Shown in pieces: positions 39,301-46,412 of a DNA stretch of 64,000 bases (its first letter is position 1; every line of letters begins with the position of its first letter). The position numbers were made by a program, and so were the translations under genes. The notes under the pieces were generated by a model. The model saw nothing but the letters and a program-made list of their open reading frames with translations. It had not been told where the DNA came from and made no database searches. Source of the stretch: Pomphorhynchus laevis (Eukaryota > Acanthocephala > Palaeacanthocephala > Echinorhynchida > Pomphorhynchidae); NCBI GenBank assembly GCA_012934845.2, contig WNNJ02002222.1, positions 1-64,000 of the forward strand, in the 5' to 3' direction.

Positions 39301-40958
39301 ATTATCAAATAACTAATCGTTACGTGCTCTTTTATATCTGCACAGATAATCTTTTATTGATATTATCTGCAATTAATATTTATTGATATTGATTTGAAAT
39401 ATAATTATAATTATGCAAACTAATATAAAATATTATATTAGTTTGCATAATATTGATAATATTGATAATATTAATTTGCATAATATTGATATGTAATTCA
39501 TTAAAACCCTAAATTTAATAAATTTCAGTACTTGAGCTGAAAGAACTTTAATAATTAGATACTGAAAGAAAAAGCTACTATTCATTAGTGGAGAGAGTAA
39601 AGAAAATATTTATTTAATCTCGAATTTTCAATAGCCTACTGCTATCATCATCAGGAGTAAATGTTACAAAAAATGTTAGGAGTAACATTTTTACATCAGG
39701 AGTAAATGTTAGGAATAACAATATCATCAGGAGTAAATGTTAAATTTTTTGTAATATTTACTCCTGATGATGATAGCAGTAGGCTATTGAAAATTCGAGA
39801 TTAAATAAATATTTTCTTTACTCTCTCCACTAATAAATAGTACAATATGAGTGAACAATCAATTTATAATGAAATAGCTACTGCAGTAACACTTAGTAAC
39901 TGAGAATTAATACCTGTTAGATATAAGATTAATATTTAATTATTTTTTATTTAGCATTAGATGAAATATTGTTTAAGAATATTAGTAAAATTTACAGTTT
40001 GTAGATACGTTGATGAGTTTAAAAATTGTAAAAGAATAAAATTATTTTTAAAAATTGCCTTATAATTTGTTCTCGTTGAAATCATTGTTTCAATTTAAAG
40101 AAACAAGCAAAATTTTTGTCTCTTTGTATGTTTTTATAAAAAATACGGAAGAAAAAATCAACACTCTGCTGATTACGCTACTTTATATTCGCACATGTGA
40201 ATTAAATAACGGAAACATTTCATTATGGTTTTTGCATAGATTAAACGATTTTTAGAATGTAAAAGCAATGTGATCTTATACATATTCTGATCTCTAGACA
40301 TTTTGACTATAAGAATGATATTTTCAGAGTTGAGATTACCTTTAGAGTTTTAATCAAATTATAGCATTTGAATAATGTTTTAATAATATTTTAATTATAA
40401 ATATTTTTTTCAATTATAGTAATGATACCTGATGGCATGCTAGGCCTATAGCATTTCGTATTCGCACGGGATCGTTGTATAGAGCATCTTGAATATTAGC
40501 AAATTCTTGACAGTTTACTCCTTTAAATAGGTAGATCTTAATAAAGTTGTTTAATATAAAATAAAACATTTTTAAAAATATTTAATATATAATGTAATCT
40601 ATAATGATATAGATTATAATATAATATAATCTTATATAATATAATTATAATATAATTATTATATTATATAATCTATATTATATCTTTATGTAATCTATAA
40701 GGATAGTGAATATTAAGCAAGCTAAATTTTAATTTCGAGTTTAAAATAGGCATACGTTACACATATCCTTTTAATATTCGTATAATTGCAAAGTTTGGAG
40801 ATTATCAATGCACATTCTTCATGTAAATCATATTTTTATTAAACTTTGATTTTAATTAAAGAGTAAACAATCGTTGAATCAAATAAAATCTTACTTAGTT
40901 CAGCATTGATTAATATATCCATGTCTACTTTGATACATCGTTCTTCTAATATTTTTTC
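12231..40958 (-). CDS. MCM8: MCM8 gene, 18 recognised coding exons
   Basis: MCM8 is an AAA+ helicase that acts with MCM9 in homologous recombination and interstrand crosslink repair in the nucleus. Eighteen exons were joined by reading frame and give about 733 codons, against 840 in human; the missing part is the N-terminus. In order they encode the N-terminal helical domain, the zinc/OB region (CTKCG ... TQCINRQC), Walker A (GDPGTGKSQ, the canonical GKS of MCM8/9 rather than the AKS of MCM2-7), Walker B (IDELDK), sensor 1 (AAANP), the arginine finger (SRFD), and the C-terminal winged-helix. Introns range from 47 nt to about 5.7 kb; the long ones hold LINEs on the opposite strand. One exon (35590-35750) carries an apparent 1-nt frame error. 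The stop lies 5 nt from the ISCA1 stop on the other strand. Confidence 0.9.
12342..13737. other. MCM8 intron 17 with hairpin-repeat remnants
   Basis: Contains partial family-R repeat sequence (about 12524-12640, and tacgtagac...gatctgatt near 13000) and a degenerate piece near 13310-13370. The rest is AT-rich (12640-12980) with nothing recognised. Confidence 0.6.
13738..13827 (-). CDS. MCM8: MCM8 exon 17
   Basis: Encodes [20 protein letters not shown] and [10 protein letters not shown] in 30 codons, phase 0 at both ends. The acceptor is attattaaag and the donor gag|gtaaga. It corresponds to human KRFISALNNVAER ... HQLRQIAKE. Confidence 0.85.
13907..14006 (-). CDS. MCM8: MCM8 exon 16
   Basis: Encodes [17 protein letters not shown] and SGSSKTKA, the linker before the winged helix. 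The acceptor is tttcaatcag and the donor gca|gtaagt. Its first base completes the tryptophan codon begun in exon 15. The intron to exon 17 is 79 nt. Confidence 0.82.
14163..15107. repeat. 141-bp tandem array, about 6.7 units
   Basis: Unit starts (gataattccatttctg or gataatacc) fall at 14163, 14304, 14445, 14586, 14727, 14868 and 15009, exactly 141 bp apart. Alternating gcg/ggg and spacer variants show a 282-bp dimer structure in most of the array. It lies in MCM8 intron 15; no coding capacity. Confidence 0.95.
15108..15884. other. MCM8 intron 15, remainder
   Basis: No gene seen. A pyrimidine-rich patch on the plus strand (15470-15600) has an open frame made of Ser/Leu/Pro only, which I read as low complexity. 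Confidence 0.5.
15885..15961 (-). CDS. MCM8: MCM8 exon 15
   Basis: Encodes [20 protein letters not shown] then SIVQH, ending TG|gtaaac. It matches human EARARLELREEATKEDAEDI. The acceptor is aattttcag; 77 nt, ending two bases into a Trp codon. Confidence 0.9.
15962..16724. other. MCM8 intron 14
   Basis: No exon seen. A 60-bp direct repeat (aattttgaacatgacccata at 16587 and 16647) is present. Confidence 0.55.
16725..16880 (-). CDS. MCM8: MCM8 exon 14
   Basis: Encodes [20 protein letters not shown] then [13 protein letters not shown] and [11 protein letters not shown]. It matches human KYISYARQYVHPRLSTEAA ... LESLIRLTE, part of the AAA+ lid. The acceptor is tagttacag and the donor aag|gtaatt; 52 codons, phase 0 at both ends. 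Confidence 0.92.
16890..17849. repeat. ~960-bp segmental duplication, copy B
   Basis: Partner of 4883-5840. It covers most of the 47-nt intron 13, the whole of exon 13 and about 810 bp of intron 12. Confidence 0.9.
16928..17039 (-). CDS. MCM8: MCM8 exon 13
   Basis: Encodes [15 protein letters not shown] then [20 protein letters not shown] and RK. It matches human LSERLKVVPGETIDPIPHQLLRK. The acceptor is cgataatag and the donor aag|gtaaaa; the first base completes a codon begun in exon 12. The intron to exon 14 is 47 nt. A copy sits at 4921-5032. Confidence 0.9.
17850..18197. other. MCM8 intron 12, remainder
   Basis: 17850-17905 is weakly similar to 6012-6062; otherwise nothing recognised. 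Confidence 0.45.
18198..18341 (-). CDS. MCM8: MCM8 exon 12 (arginine finger)
   Basis: Encodes [20 protein letters not shown] then [24 protein letters not shown] is the arginine-finger motif of MCM helicases (human SALLSRFDLVFILLDTPNE). The acceptor is tgaatatag and the donor ccag|gtaaaa. Confidence 0.93.
18342..20090. other. MCM8 intron 11, 3' part
   Basis: Holds a tRNA-like SINE at 19255-19560; the rest is AT-rich with no exon recognised. Confidence 0.6.
19255..19560 (+). mobile_element. tRNA-derived SINE-like sequence
   Basis: ttagtctagacg (19264-19275) resembles a pol III A box, followed by ttaaggcgtt. ggttcgaattt (19309-19319) resembles a B box at tRNA-like spacing. The downstream body, up to about 19560, is more GC-rich than its surroundings. 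The 3' border is a guess, and a tRNA fold was not established. Confidence 0.5.
20091..20344 (+). repeat. Long inverted repeat, left arm
   Basis: Exact or near-exact reverse complement of 22458-22710 over about 254 bp. A shorter direct copy of its middle lies at about 20695-20800. The arms flank the single 87-nt exon 11 of MCM8. Confidence 0.92.
20831..20917 (-). CDS. MCM8: MCM8 exon 11 (sensor 1)
   Basis: Encodes [19 protein letters not shown] then [15 protein letters not shown] is the sensor-1 motif (human ARTSIIAAANPVGGHYN). The acceptor is ttataatacag and the donor caa|gtaagta. It is 87 nt, a multiple of three, so skipping it would keep the frame. It lies between the arms of a long inverted repeat. 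Confidence 0.93.
20918..22129. other. MCM8 intron 10, centre
   Basis: No gene or known repeat seen; AT-rich. It lies between the two arms of the inverted repeat. Confidence 0.5.
22130..22457. repeat. Degenerate agtgtaaa tandem repeats
   Basis: Imperfect repeats of a(a)gtgtaaa, with variable spacing, fill about 330 bp. The open frame on the minus strand (Leu/Phe/Thr only) is a by-product. Confidence 0.8.
22458..22710 (-). repeat. Long inverted repeat, right arm
   Basis: Partner of 20091-20344 in inverted orientation. Confidence 0.92.
22912..23087 (-). CDS. MCM8: MCM8 exon 10 (Walker B)
   Basis: Encodes [20 protein letters not shown], then [20 protein letters not shown] and [21 protein letters not shown] is the Walker B motif and EQQ..S.AKAGVVC is a typical MCM8 block. 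The acceptor is tttacgtag and the donor cag|gtgtaa; 176 nt. Confidence 0.95.
23136..23279 (-). CDS. MCM8: MCM8 exon 9 (Walker A)
   Basis: Encodes [20 protein letters not shown] then [20 protein letters not shown] and [16 protein letters not shown] is the Walker A ATP-binding loop. The acceptor is tatttttag and the donor act|gtaata. It is separated from exon 10 by a 48-nt intron. Confidence 0.95.
23280..23690. other. MCM8 intron 8, exon-proximal part
   Basis: AT-rich; no feature recognised before the LINE. Confidence 0.5.
23700..27300 (+). mobile_element. APE-type LINE remnant (ORF1 zinc knuckle, endonuclease, RT)
   Basis: Inserted in MCM8 intron 8, antisense to the gene. In order: an ORF1-like region with a degraded CCHC-type knuckle at about 24225-24300 ([10 protein letters not shown] then PKCGACG). 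An endonuclease fragment at 25150-25400 follows, with [12 protein letters not shown] for the usual GDFN and a late [15 protein letters not shown] block. The reverse transcriptase at 26010-26925 has [11 protein letters not shown] (motif A), [13 protein letters not shown] (motif B) and YADDTTALF (catalytic YADD). Several stops and frame changes, for example TAG at 26362-26364, show it is dead. The clade resembles I/R1-type elements, but I cannot settle it. A 3' fragment of the same family is at 45265-45480. Confidence 0.8.
27300..27720 (+). mobile_element. 3' end of a second LINE class (KRPDG type)
   Basis: Directly joined to the preceding LINE. Encodes [20 protein letters not shown], then after a break [15 protein letters not shown] and NAASVLGTL. 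The same series of blocks ends the elements at 35.9-39.0 kb and 41.2-43.0 kb. So this is a 5'-truncated third copy, and the junction is chimeric. Confidence 0.75.
27721..28992. other. MCM8 intron 8, 5' part
   Basis: AT-rich without recognised genes except a family-R hairpin repeat at 28660-28845. Confidence 0.55.
28660..28845 (-). repeat. Family-R hairpin repeat copy
   Basis: Reads aattgactaataaataacag ... gaggtcttcaagagaaacg ... ggccaaatacatgctaatga ... tttcctctga, the reverse orientation of the copies at 63 kb. Non-coding. Confidence 0.8.
28993..29098 (-). CDS. MCM8: MCM8 exon 8
   Basis: Encodes [20 protein letters not shown] then [15 protein letters not shown]. It matches human LIVNSLCPVIFGHELVKAG, at the start of the AAA+ core. 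The acceptor is gattttag and the donor cag|gtggtt; 106 nt, ending in phase 0 and joining exon 9 directly. Confidence 0.9.
29148..29328 (-). CDS. MCM8: MCM8 exon 7
   Basis: Encodes [20 protein letters not shown], then [19 protein letters not shown] and [20 protein letters not shown]. It matches human YIEANSIS ... FSLKDLYAIQEIQAEENLF. The acceptor is ttttgcgcag. The donor is ag|gttgttg, a weak GT site. The intron to exon 8 is 49 nt. Confidence 0.9.
29329..30812. other. MCM8 intron 6
   Basis: Contains a family-R repeat copy at 30290-30605; otherwise AT-rich with no recognised feature. Confidence 0.55.
30290..30605 (+). repeat. Family-R hairpin repeat copy
   Basis: aggaggaaatacgtcattag ... ctgctatgttgggtagagga ... 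gatagcatagcag ... gacctctaattcttattctg, with the tacgtagac...gatctgatt tail also seen near 13000. Confidence 0.8.
30813..30976 (-). CDS. MCM8: MCM8 exon 6
   Basis: Encodes [20 protein letters not shown], then [20 protein letters not shown] and [14 protein letters not shown]. It matches human IPRTIECELVHDLVDSCVPG of the OB fold. The acceptor is tactttag. The donor t|gtatat gives a split Cys codon completed by exon 7. Confidence 0.92.
30977..31758. other. MCM8 intron 5
   Basis: No exon recognised. About 31440-31530 has short repeats of catcatcacagtarcagc. Confidence 0.5.
31759..31892 (-). CDS. MCM8: MCM8 exon 5
   Basis: Encodes [20 protein letters not shown], then [20 protein letters not shown] and YQSI. 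It matches human LPTKCPVPVCRGRSFTALRSS ... WQSIKIQE. C-x4-C is the second half of a zinc ribbon. The donor is ag|gttgtt, the same unusual hexamer as exon 7; the acceptor is ttacttcag. Confidence 0.92.
31893..33158. other. MCM8 intron 4
   Basis: No gene recognised. Nested AT palindromes around 32320-32540 (ttgaactggtatat, atatgtcatatataattata). A less AT-rich patch at 32690-32800 has no match I know. Confidence 0.45.
33159..33259 (-). CDS. MCM8: MCM8 exon 4 (first half of zinc ribbon)
   Basis: Encodes [20 protein letters not shown] then [13 protein letters not shown]. It matches human YIALRGTVVRVSNIKPLCTK and MAFLCAACG. The acceptor is ttttattag and the donor ttt|gtaaga. Confidence 0.92.
33260..34602. 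other. MCM8 intron 3, 3' part
   Basis: AT-rich. Three consecutive perfect hairpins at 33725-33811 stand out; tandem-like AT blocks with 'aatattaaataataatt' lie near 33960-34200. Confidence 0.5.
33725..33811. repeat. Three adjacent perfect hairpins
   Basis: Stem 1 is cagtttgttcat with a 7-nt loop (33725-33755). Stem 2 is tttgatcgaagc with a 5-nt loop (33756-33784). Stem 3 is atgaacaaat with a 2-nt loop (33790-33811). Stem 3 reuses the tgaacaaa word of stem 1. Confidence 0.85.
34603..34797 (-). pseudogene. Possible GIY-YIG endonuclease fragment (Penelope-like)
   Basis: The frame includes [19 protein letters not shown] then [14 protein letters not shown]. The YVG-x(n)-L..RI.EH pattern recalls the GIY-YIG nuclease domain carried by Penelope-like retroelements. 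Only about 60 codons, no RT beside it. Penelope-like RT-like fragments occur at 45.8 and 46.6 kb. Confidence 0.35.
34988..35420. mobile_element. Palindromic pol III-like element (family H), partial left arm
   Basis: The left arm (about 34988-35110) is the reverse complement of the right arm (about 35220-35342), with a central loop of about 110 bp. The right arm carries the B-box-like gttcaaatcc near 35260, and gggtc-gaaac (35304-35313) plus ctgatga-gaccc (35339-35350). Other copies are at 49891-50421 and 50505-50817. Confidence 0.75.
35590..35750 (-). CDS. MCM8: MCM8 exon 3, with apparent 1-nt frame error
   Basis: The start reads [17 protein letters not shown] in the frame set by exon 2. The end reads [20 protein letters not shown], then [13 protein letters not shown] in the frame needed by exon 4. 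The two frames meet at a run of five T (plus-strand A run, 35700-35704). The similarity to human VLTKDLERHAAELQ and IHARVYNYEPLTQLKNVRANY supports both halves. The acceptor is tcattttag and the donor g|gtatca. Confidence 0.8.
35870..39020 (+). mobile_element. Near full-length LINE of the KRPDG class
   Basis: Lies in MCM8 intron 2, antisense. N-terminal region: three 84-bp (28-residue) tandem repeats, then a C-x2-C-x12-H zinc-finger-like motif near 36295 (CSFCKRPI ... [10 protein letters not shown]). A block [13 protein letters not shown] follows (36824-36880), then [22 protein letters not shown] motifs: [18 protein letters not shown] (37338) and [16 protein letters not shown] (37471). The C-terminal block [16 protein letters not shown] is near 38690, and [11 protein letters not shown] near 38780. 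Full of breaks, so inactive. Related copies: 27300-27720, 41165-42985. Confidence 0.78.
35981..36260 (+). repeat. 84-bp tandem repeat in LINE N-terminus
   Basis: Unit starts (tcgagcatct or tcgagtatct) at 35981, 36065, 36149 and 36233. Translated unit: SSIS.V.S.LRPS.G then MQSVED.RSI.L. Confidence 0.9.
39021..40428. other. MCM8 intron 2, 5' part
   Basis: AT-rich. It contains the 39576-39842 foldback; no exon recognised in the rest. Confidence 0.5.
39576..39842. mobile_element. Foldback MITE-like element, ~97-bp arms
   Basis: The left arm (39576-39673) and right arm (39745-39842) are inverted copies differing at about two positions. The loop holds three copies of tcaggagtaaatgtt. Non-coding. 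Confidence 0.85.
40429..40520 (-). CDS. MCM8: MCM8 exon 2
   Basis: Encodes [20 protein letters not shown] then [10 protein letters not shown]. It matches human EVTNLIPDIATELRDAPEKT and LACMGLAIHQ. The acceptor is tatttaaag and the donor cag|gtatca. Confidence 0.88.
40895..40958 (-). CDS. MCM8: MCM8 exon 1 of those recognised (start uncertain)
   Basis: Encodes [20 protein letters not shown] and ends cta-a|gtaaga. It matches human DKDEIERKGSILVDFKEL. The acceptor is taken as tgttttttgag. The open frame continues upstream to FDYDLFF before a stop, so the exact 5' edge may differ. Exons for the first ~100 residues were not found. Confidence 0.6.
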
Positions 40959-41164
40959 CTCAAAAAACAAATCATAATCAAATAAAAGGTAATTAATTTA
41001 ATGAAAAAAGTTGTGTAATATGAAACTATATAAGGATAACTTGTAATAAATGTAAATATAACTAAGTAATAATATAATAAGGTAAATATAATAATGTAAT
41101 AATGTAATATTTATAATAATGAAAATATAATAAGTTATAAATATAACTTCCTTTATATTAATAG

Positions 41165-42985
41165 AGGAAGATAATGGGTGTCGGCATCAGTGGGGATAGA
41201 AGCTTCGGTATACGCTTCTCGCATATTTCTACACGACTTTGCGACAAACGGTCATGCGATGGTGAAGCTGGATTTCCGGAATGATTTTAATTGCATGAGC
41301 AGAGATGCATTTCTACACTACGTGTCTAGAGACATTCCACATATTCTGCCATTCGTCTCGTTGTGATATGACCGGGCAAGCGATCTACTCTTCGACGACA
41401 AGCCCATCATATCCTATGAAGGTGTCCAATAGGGCAATCCTTTCGGCCTATTGAAATGTCGATCCTTTCAGCCCCACACTCTTCTCCCTCGTCGTAAACG
41501 ATTTAGCCCACAGTCTATCATCGGAACTGAACCTGTGGTACTTGGATGATTGCGTCGGCGGCGGCACACCAGATGCCATAATCTCCGATATTATGAAGAT
41601 TCAGTCGTTTGAAGCTGACATAGGCCTAGATCTTAATTATCGAAAATGCGAGGTCATCACAGATTGCAGCGAAACCGGACGGAGAATCTCAAACGTCCTC
41701 ACAGATTGCAAAATCGTCGAGCCGGACAAGGCCAATTTACTTGGGGCTCCGATAGGAAACCAATGAAGCACCAACGACGCACTGGAGCTCGTATTAATTG
41801 ATATGTACCGTGACGGAACTTGGTTATGCAAACGTGATGCCAACGATGTACTTGTCCTCCTTCGAAATTCTATCAGCCTTCCGAAGATCGGATTCATATT
41901 CCGCAGCTCTTCTTGCTTTCGAAGCGGGAAACTTTTGTATTTCGATTTGAAAGTTCGCCGAACACTGAGCACAGTTCTGAACGTACAACTTAACAATGAG
42001 GCATGAAGAAAAGCTACATACAGATAAAGCTAAGCGGTATACGCTTCCGGCAAGCTTACGAAATTGCCGTACCAGCTTTTGGCGCGTCTGTGTGTGACGC
42101 AGGCTCGTTGATCAACATACTGCTGCGGAATTTGAATTCTTTTCGTTCGTTTTTTCCAGACCCGGACTTCGACGATGCATCCAGCAGATGGAGTGTAGAA
42201 TTCTGGCAACCGGCCTATTAGAACCAATCTTTCAAAAACGATGAACGGATGCATATTTTGACTCGGTCTATCGACAGATGTTGGATGGTGCGATTACTCA
42301 AAATCGCAAGCTCGCTTGATTGCGGTGGCTTCACCATGGTTTGGTGAATTTCTTGAGGCGTACCGTATCACCTCCATCGGTAAACACTTAGACAATCAAT
42401 TTCTCTACCGCAGTTGCTTGAGGCTCGGTGCTCATTGCCACAAATAGTACCGCTGTATTTGCGGAGATTAAGTTCTACAAAACAGCGCCCACGCACTCGA
42501 CTGTTGCAAAGGTGATACCGGCATCATCCGCCACGCTGCAGCAAACGAGTTGTTGCAAATTGCGCTCGTCGCTGCCGGGATCCCATCTCGCCTCGAGCCA
42601 ACAGGCCTTGCCCGTGAAGATGGAAAGCGGCCCGACGGATCGACTATTTCCTTGGGAAGCCGGCACAATCCTTGTATGGGATTTCACTTGCCCCAACACG
42701 TTTGCTGCCAGCCACGTCGTTCACGCCGTGTCCTCTGCAGGCGCAATCGCGGCTAATGAGGAACAACTTAAGAGGAATAAATAACAAAACATCGACGAAC
42801 AGCGATACTTGTTTACGCCAGTGGCTGTGGAATCGCTGGTCGCAGTAGGGCCAGGAGCAACAGCGTTCCTGCAGCAGCTGGGTAATAAACTAAGGCGCAA
42901 AGCGGAGAACCGCGCTTTTTTAAGTGGCTCATGCAGCGACTGAGCGTGGCAGTGCTGGGGCAAAGCCGCCTGCTTCATTAAATCG
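41165..42985 (+). mobile_element. LINE remnant of the KRPDG class, 5' truncated
   Basis: RT motif A-like HAMVKLDFRNDFNCMSRDAF is at about 41260. The catalytic LDD is in LNLWYLDDCVGGGT (about 41530), and LNYRKCEVITDC follows. C-terminus: IPSRLEPTGLAREDGKRPDG (about 42580), GTILVWDFTCPNTFA (about 42665) and a final QQLGNKLRRKAENRAFL. Several stops, including at 41364 and 42004. Ends near 42985, where the surrounding AT-rich sequence resumes. Confidence 0.75.
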
Positions 42986-45100
42986 ACCGGTGACTTTCCA
43001 ATATCAAATTGACACTTTTGATTTTGTTTTGTTTATTGTATGTGATATTTTGTAGTAAAATATAATTTATCAAATTACACAGATTTTAATTATAATTAGT
43101 ATTATCACAAAAGCGCTAATGATTGCAATATAATAAAATTTTTTGATATAAGATCCACATTAGTGTAGCACCTGAAATGCTGATACAATTTTCATAAAAT
43201 ATATGCATACATATTTTTAATAAATCTGAAACTTTATAAAAATAGATTCATATCTTTTACACAATTAAATCCATATAAACGCCGCTTTTAATTGAAATAT
43301 TTAAAGTAACTAAAAATTTTAAAAGATAATTAATAATAATCGAATTAATGACAGCATAATGTCAGAATATTTGCAGTTTATATCCTGCATAATGCAATTT
43401 AAAAAATACTTATTGAATGCATTCACACTTAAAAATTAACGTTTACGAAACACAAAATTCATCTAAAGAGTATACGAGTACATGCTAATTCATTAACATT
43501 GAAATTCGATAATTTAATATTTTATAATGCGAATTAAACAAAAAATTCTAATTAAAAATTAAAAAATTATATATTATAGTCTTATATTGAGATAATTACC
43601 AAACAAATAAAGATTCATTTAGCCATTTTAATTTTATTTAAATAACAATTTTGCTAAAATAAGTAAAATAAAAACTAAAGTGTTTTATTAAAAACAGCAT
43701 CACAGAAAACGTGTAATGAGAAAAGGAGAGACGTTGAGCACTCCCCTTGATAAGGACGGAACGGGTTCAATCCCGACACATGTCACTTAGACTGGGCAGT
43801 CAGTGGCGGTTTTTTTAACAACCAGAATATCTAGTACTAAAGTTGAAACATTAAATTATTTACATATTATTTACCTGTACTATTTTGAATGTGTACAATA
43901 AAATTTGTTAGATATTTTTGGCAGGAAAACCAAAAACATTTGATTAAATAAGTGCAACATAAGATCATTAATATAAGATCATTAATATTGAATATAAGAT
44001 CATTCATCTCAGGAGGACAACATAAGTACGATACATTTCAGTATTGGTGGACACTTTCTCGACAGTACTAATTATATTTTTTCTAGTTTTCATGCGTTGT
44101 CGATGCTGACGTTGTAAGTTAATTTAATCATTTTCATTGAATTTTTTTGGCTTTTCATTCAAAAATAAACAGCAAATTTATTTCCTTTCAAATTTCGTTT
44201 GTTTTGATTTACATTTTTATTTTTAGTGCAGTTTAAACATTAATTAATTGCATATGAGTTCAGATCAAAGAATCATACATAAGAATACGGTAAAATTTAT
44301 TCTAAAATCTTTAGTAAATGCGATTTTATATTAATTAAAAATAAATTTTTCATATTCTATATAAGCTAAGAAAAATTGATATAATTATAAAATAGACATG
44401 TTTTATCAAAATTATAACATGAATTATATCAACGTATATGTTGAAATGTGTCATGTTGTGAATGACAAAATGTGTGACATCACAATGAAAAAATTTTTGT
44501 ACTTTATTTCAATAAACCTTTTAAATATTTTTAAGCAATTTTTGTCAAAGTTTGCAGTAATACACAAAACTGTAGAATTGGTTTTCTCCATCTTGGTAAA
44601 TTTTAAAGTGTGCTCTGTGCTTCTCTTATTTTCTAAATTGGTTGTTTTTGTATCAATTTTGGATTTCAATCGTAATCTGTTTCTTATCTAAACTTCATTA
44701 AAGTAAATACCTATATTTGTATTGTAAACTACGTTAGTAACAATTTAAATGAAGATTTTTGAGTATCCATTACAAACCTGGCGCGATAGAATATCGCTTT
44801 CCTTGAAATAAATTTTAAAGCACTCAACCCATTGTTTCTCGAAGCAGCTGTTGTTAAATTCTTAAAACAATTACGGTATTTAACAAAACGTTTTGAGATG
44901 AAATACCACACGTAGGAAAGTATAGCGACCATCCAGCAAATTGTGAAGGGTCCTTACGAATCACAATGTTAGATGACGCTAAAGTTACAGATCAAATAGC
45001 TGTATCGTAGAAATGCTAAGACTATTTTACAAAATTGACCTTTATTATATTCATAAAGGTCAATTAAAATTGACCTTTATCGTTTTTTTTTCATTTTTTT
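42986..45100. other. No gene recognised
   Basis: AT-rich. A gggttcaatcccg at about 43768 resembles a tRNA T-arm/B box, but no tRNA fold could be made. An open frame at 44398-44691 has no recognisable feature. Confidence 0.45.
45049..45082. repeat. Nested short inverted repeats
   Basis: aaaggtcaatt / aattgaccttt is repeated and inverted around 45030-45082, directly before the minisatellite. Confidence 0.7.
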
Positions 45101-45265
45101 AGGGCCCACCTAGTTTCAGGGCCCACCTAGTTTCAGGGCCCACCTAGTTTCAGGGCCCACCTAGTTTCAGGGCCCACCTAGTTTCAGGGCCCACCTAGTT
45201 TCAGGGCCCACCTAGTTTCAGGGCCCACCTAGTTTCAGGGCCCACCTAGTTTCAGGGCCCACCTA
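45101..45265. repeat. 17-bp minisatellite, nine full units plus part
   Basis: The unit agggcccacctagtttc starts at 45101 and repeats without visible change to 45253; a tenth unit breaks off at about 45265. The unit is the reverse complement of the first bases of the adjoining LINE fragment (ctaggtgggccctgaaac). Confidence 0.97.
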
Positions 45266-45480
45266 AGGCTAGGTGGGCCCTGAAACGGGCTCAACATCTG
45301 TCATTGAAATGGAAAACCCAGGTGCGCCTTTGGGGCACTTAGGCTATCTCGGGATTAGTCTTCTTTTCGAGAGGACGTCCCCCTGAGCAAAGGCTAAGGT
45401 TTCTTAAGCTCCTCGTCTCTCGTTTACCCAGCATAGTCCGCGCCGATTGGATTCATCGGGGGTGAAAGACCCCGGATGGT
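45265..45480 (+). mobile_element. 3' fragment of the APE-type LINE
   Basis: Closely similar to 26998-27215 (tgggccctgaaacgggctca ... gaaagaccccgg). It is truncated at both sides and begins at the point where the minisatellite folds back. Confidence 0.85.
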
Positions 45481-45482
45481 TC

Positions 45483-45850
45483 AGTAATCTGTATTTCCTC
45501 AGATTAAATTTGATTATCTAGTATCTTATTCCAATAAAAAGTATATTATTTATTATTCATCCATAAAAATTTTCCCTTAGTACTTTATATCAAGTTAAAA
45601 TAAAAAATTGAAATTTAACATAAACGTCATTTTTATGAATTAACTAATAAATAATAGACGTTGTATCAGAATAAGGATTAGATGTCATCAGGAGGAACTG
45701 CTATGCTATCAGGTTTCGGCCCCTAACTCCTCTACCCAACATAGCAGCGGGGCCAAATACATGCTAATGATGTATTTCCTCTGATAAAACTATCTAGTAT
45801 CTTATTCTAATACAAAGTATATTATTTATTATCCATCCATAAAAATTTTC
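45483..45850 (-). repeat. Family-R hairpin repeat, about one and a half copies
   Basis: tagatgtcatcaggaggaac ... ctgctatgctatcaggtttc ... ccaacatagcagcggggcca ... tttcctctgata, in the orientation opposite to the 63-kb copies. It abuts the LINE fragment and the Penelope-like fragment. Confidence 0.8.
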
Positions 45851-46109
45851 CACTATTGATTTGAAATTTATTTTTAATATTATTGTGTTGATTTATATAT
45901 TTTACTATTTTCTGCTTGATGTCATTTTTATAGTAACCTAGTTTAAAATATGTTTCTATTAAATTATTTAAATGATTTTGAAGAAAGTCAATGTCGTTAC
46001 ATATTGTTGCAATTCTTAAAATTTCATTACTTAATGTATTATATTTTATATTATATAGTATGCATGAATGCTCATGCAAAAATATGTTTCTTGTAAATTT
46101 AAATGTCAT
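45822..46109 (-). pseudogene. Possible Penelope-like RT, C-terminal fragment
   Basis: About 90 codons with LSNEILRIATICNDIDFLQN then [20 protein letters not shown]. The E(I/L)LR...IC...DF ... GY pattern recalls the region after the RT palm in Penelope-like elements. A related segment in the same orientation is at 46628-46880. It is too short for certainty. Confidence 0.42.
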
Positions 46110-46156
46110 CTTTACGATATAAATTAATAGTAGTTTTAATTGATGTTAATTTAATG

Positions 46157-46158
<2 letters not shown>

Positions 46159-46223
<65 letters not shown>
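46159..46223. repeat. (TA)n microsatellite
   Basis: Uninterrupted TA dinucleotides within the sequence ttaatgttcatata, which recurs without expansion at 46439. Confidence 0.95.
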
Positions 46224-46225
<2 letters not shown>

Positions 46226-46412
46226 TATTTCATCATTTTAGTTTTTAAAATTGATCACTGCACATCGGTACAGGTGCAGAGATCAAATCTCGAAACCGGC
46301 CGAATACCGCCTTGGGCTATCTGAAAGAGAACTCTTGTGTATCGCCCAGGATCGCGATGTCTGGAGTTGTTTGGTTCTTGTTCTGCCTCCACGACCCGAC
46401 ACCCTGGCCAGT
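46226..46412. other. GC-richer insert between short direct repeats
   Basis: cgaaaccggccgaataccgc ... cacgacccgacaccctggcc is unlike the AT-rich surroundings. It is preceded and followed by related sequence (ttaatgttcatatata ... agttttta). It could be a SINE or other insertion. No coding or RNA identity found. Confidence 0.4.

Noticed and set aside
43735-43810. tRNA gene around gggttcaatcccg
   Set aside because: The T-arm-like sequence is present, but the acceptor, D and anticodon arms could not be paired.
44398-44691. 97-codon open frame
   Set aside because: AT-rich hydrophobic composition, no motif, no splice context, and an overlapping open frame on the other strand.
41000-45100. N-terminal MCM8 exons
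   Set aside because: Searched by eye for the segment before EKILEERC, but no convincing match was found; short candidates near 44100 lacked similarity.
45101-45265. Telomere-like or CRISPR-like short repeat
   Set aside because: The 17-bp unit is derived from the neighbouring LINE end and has no spacers.
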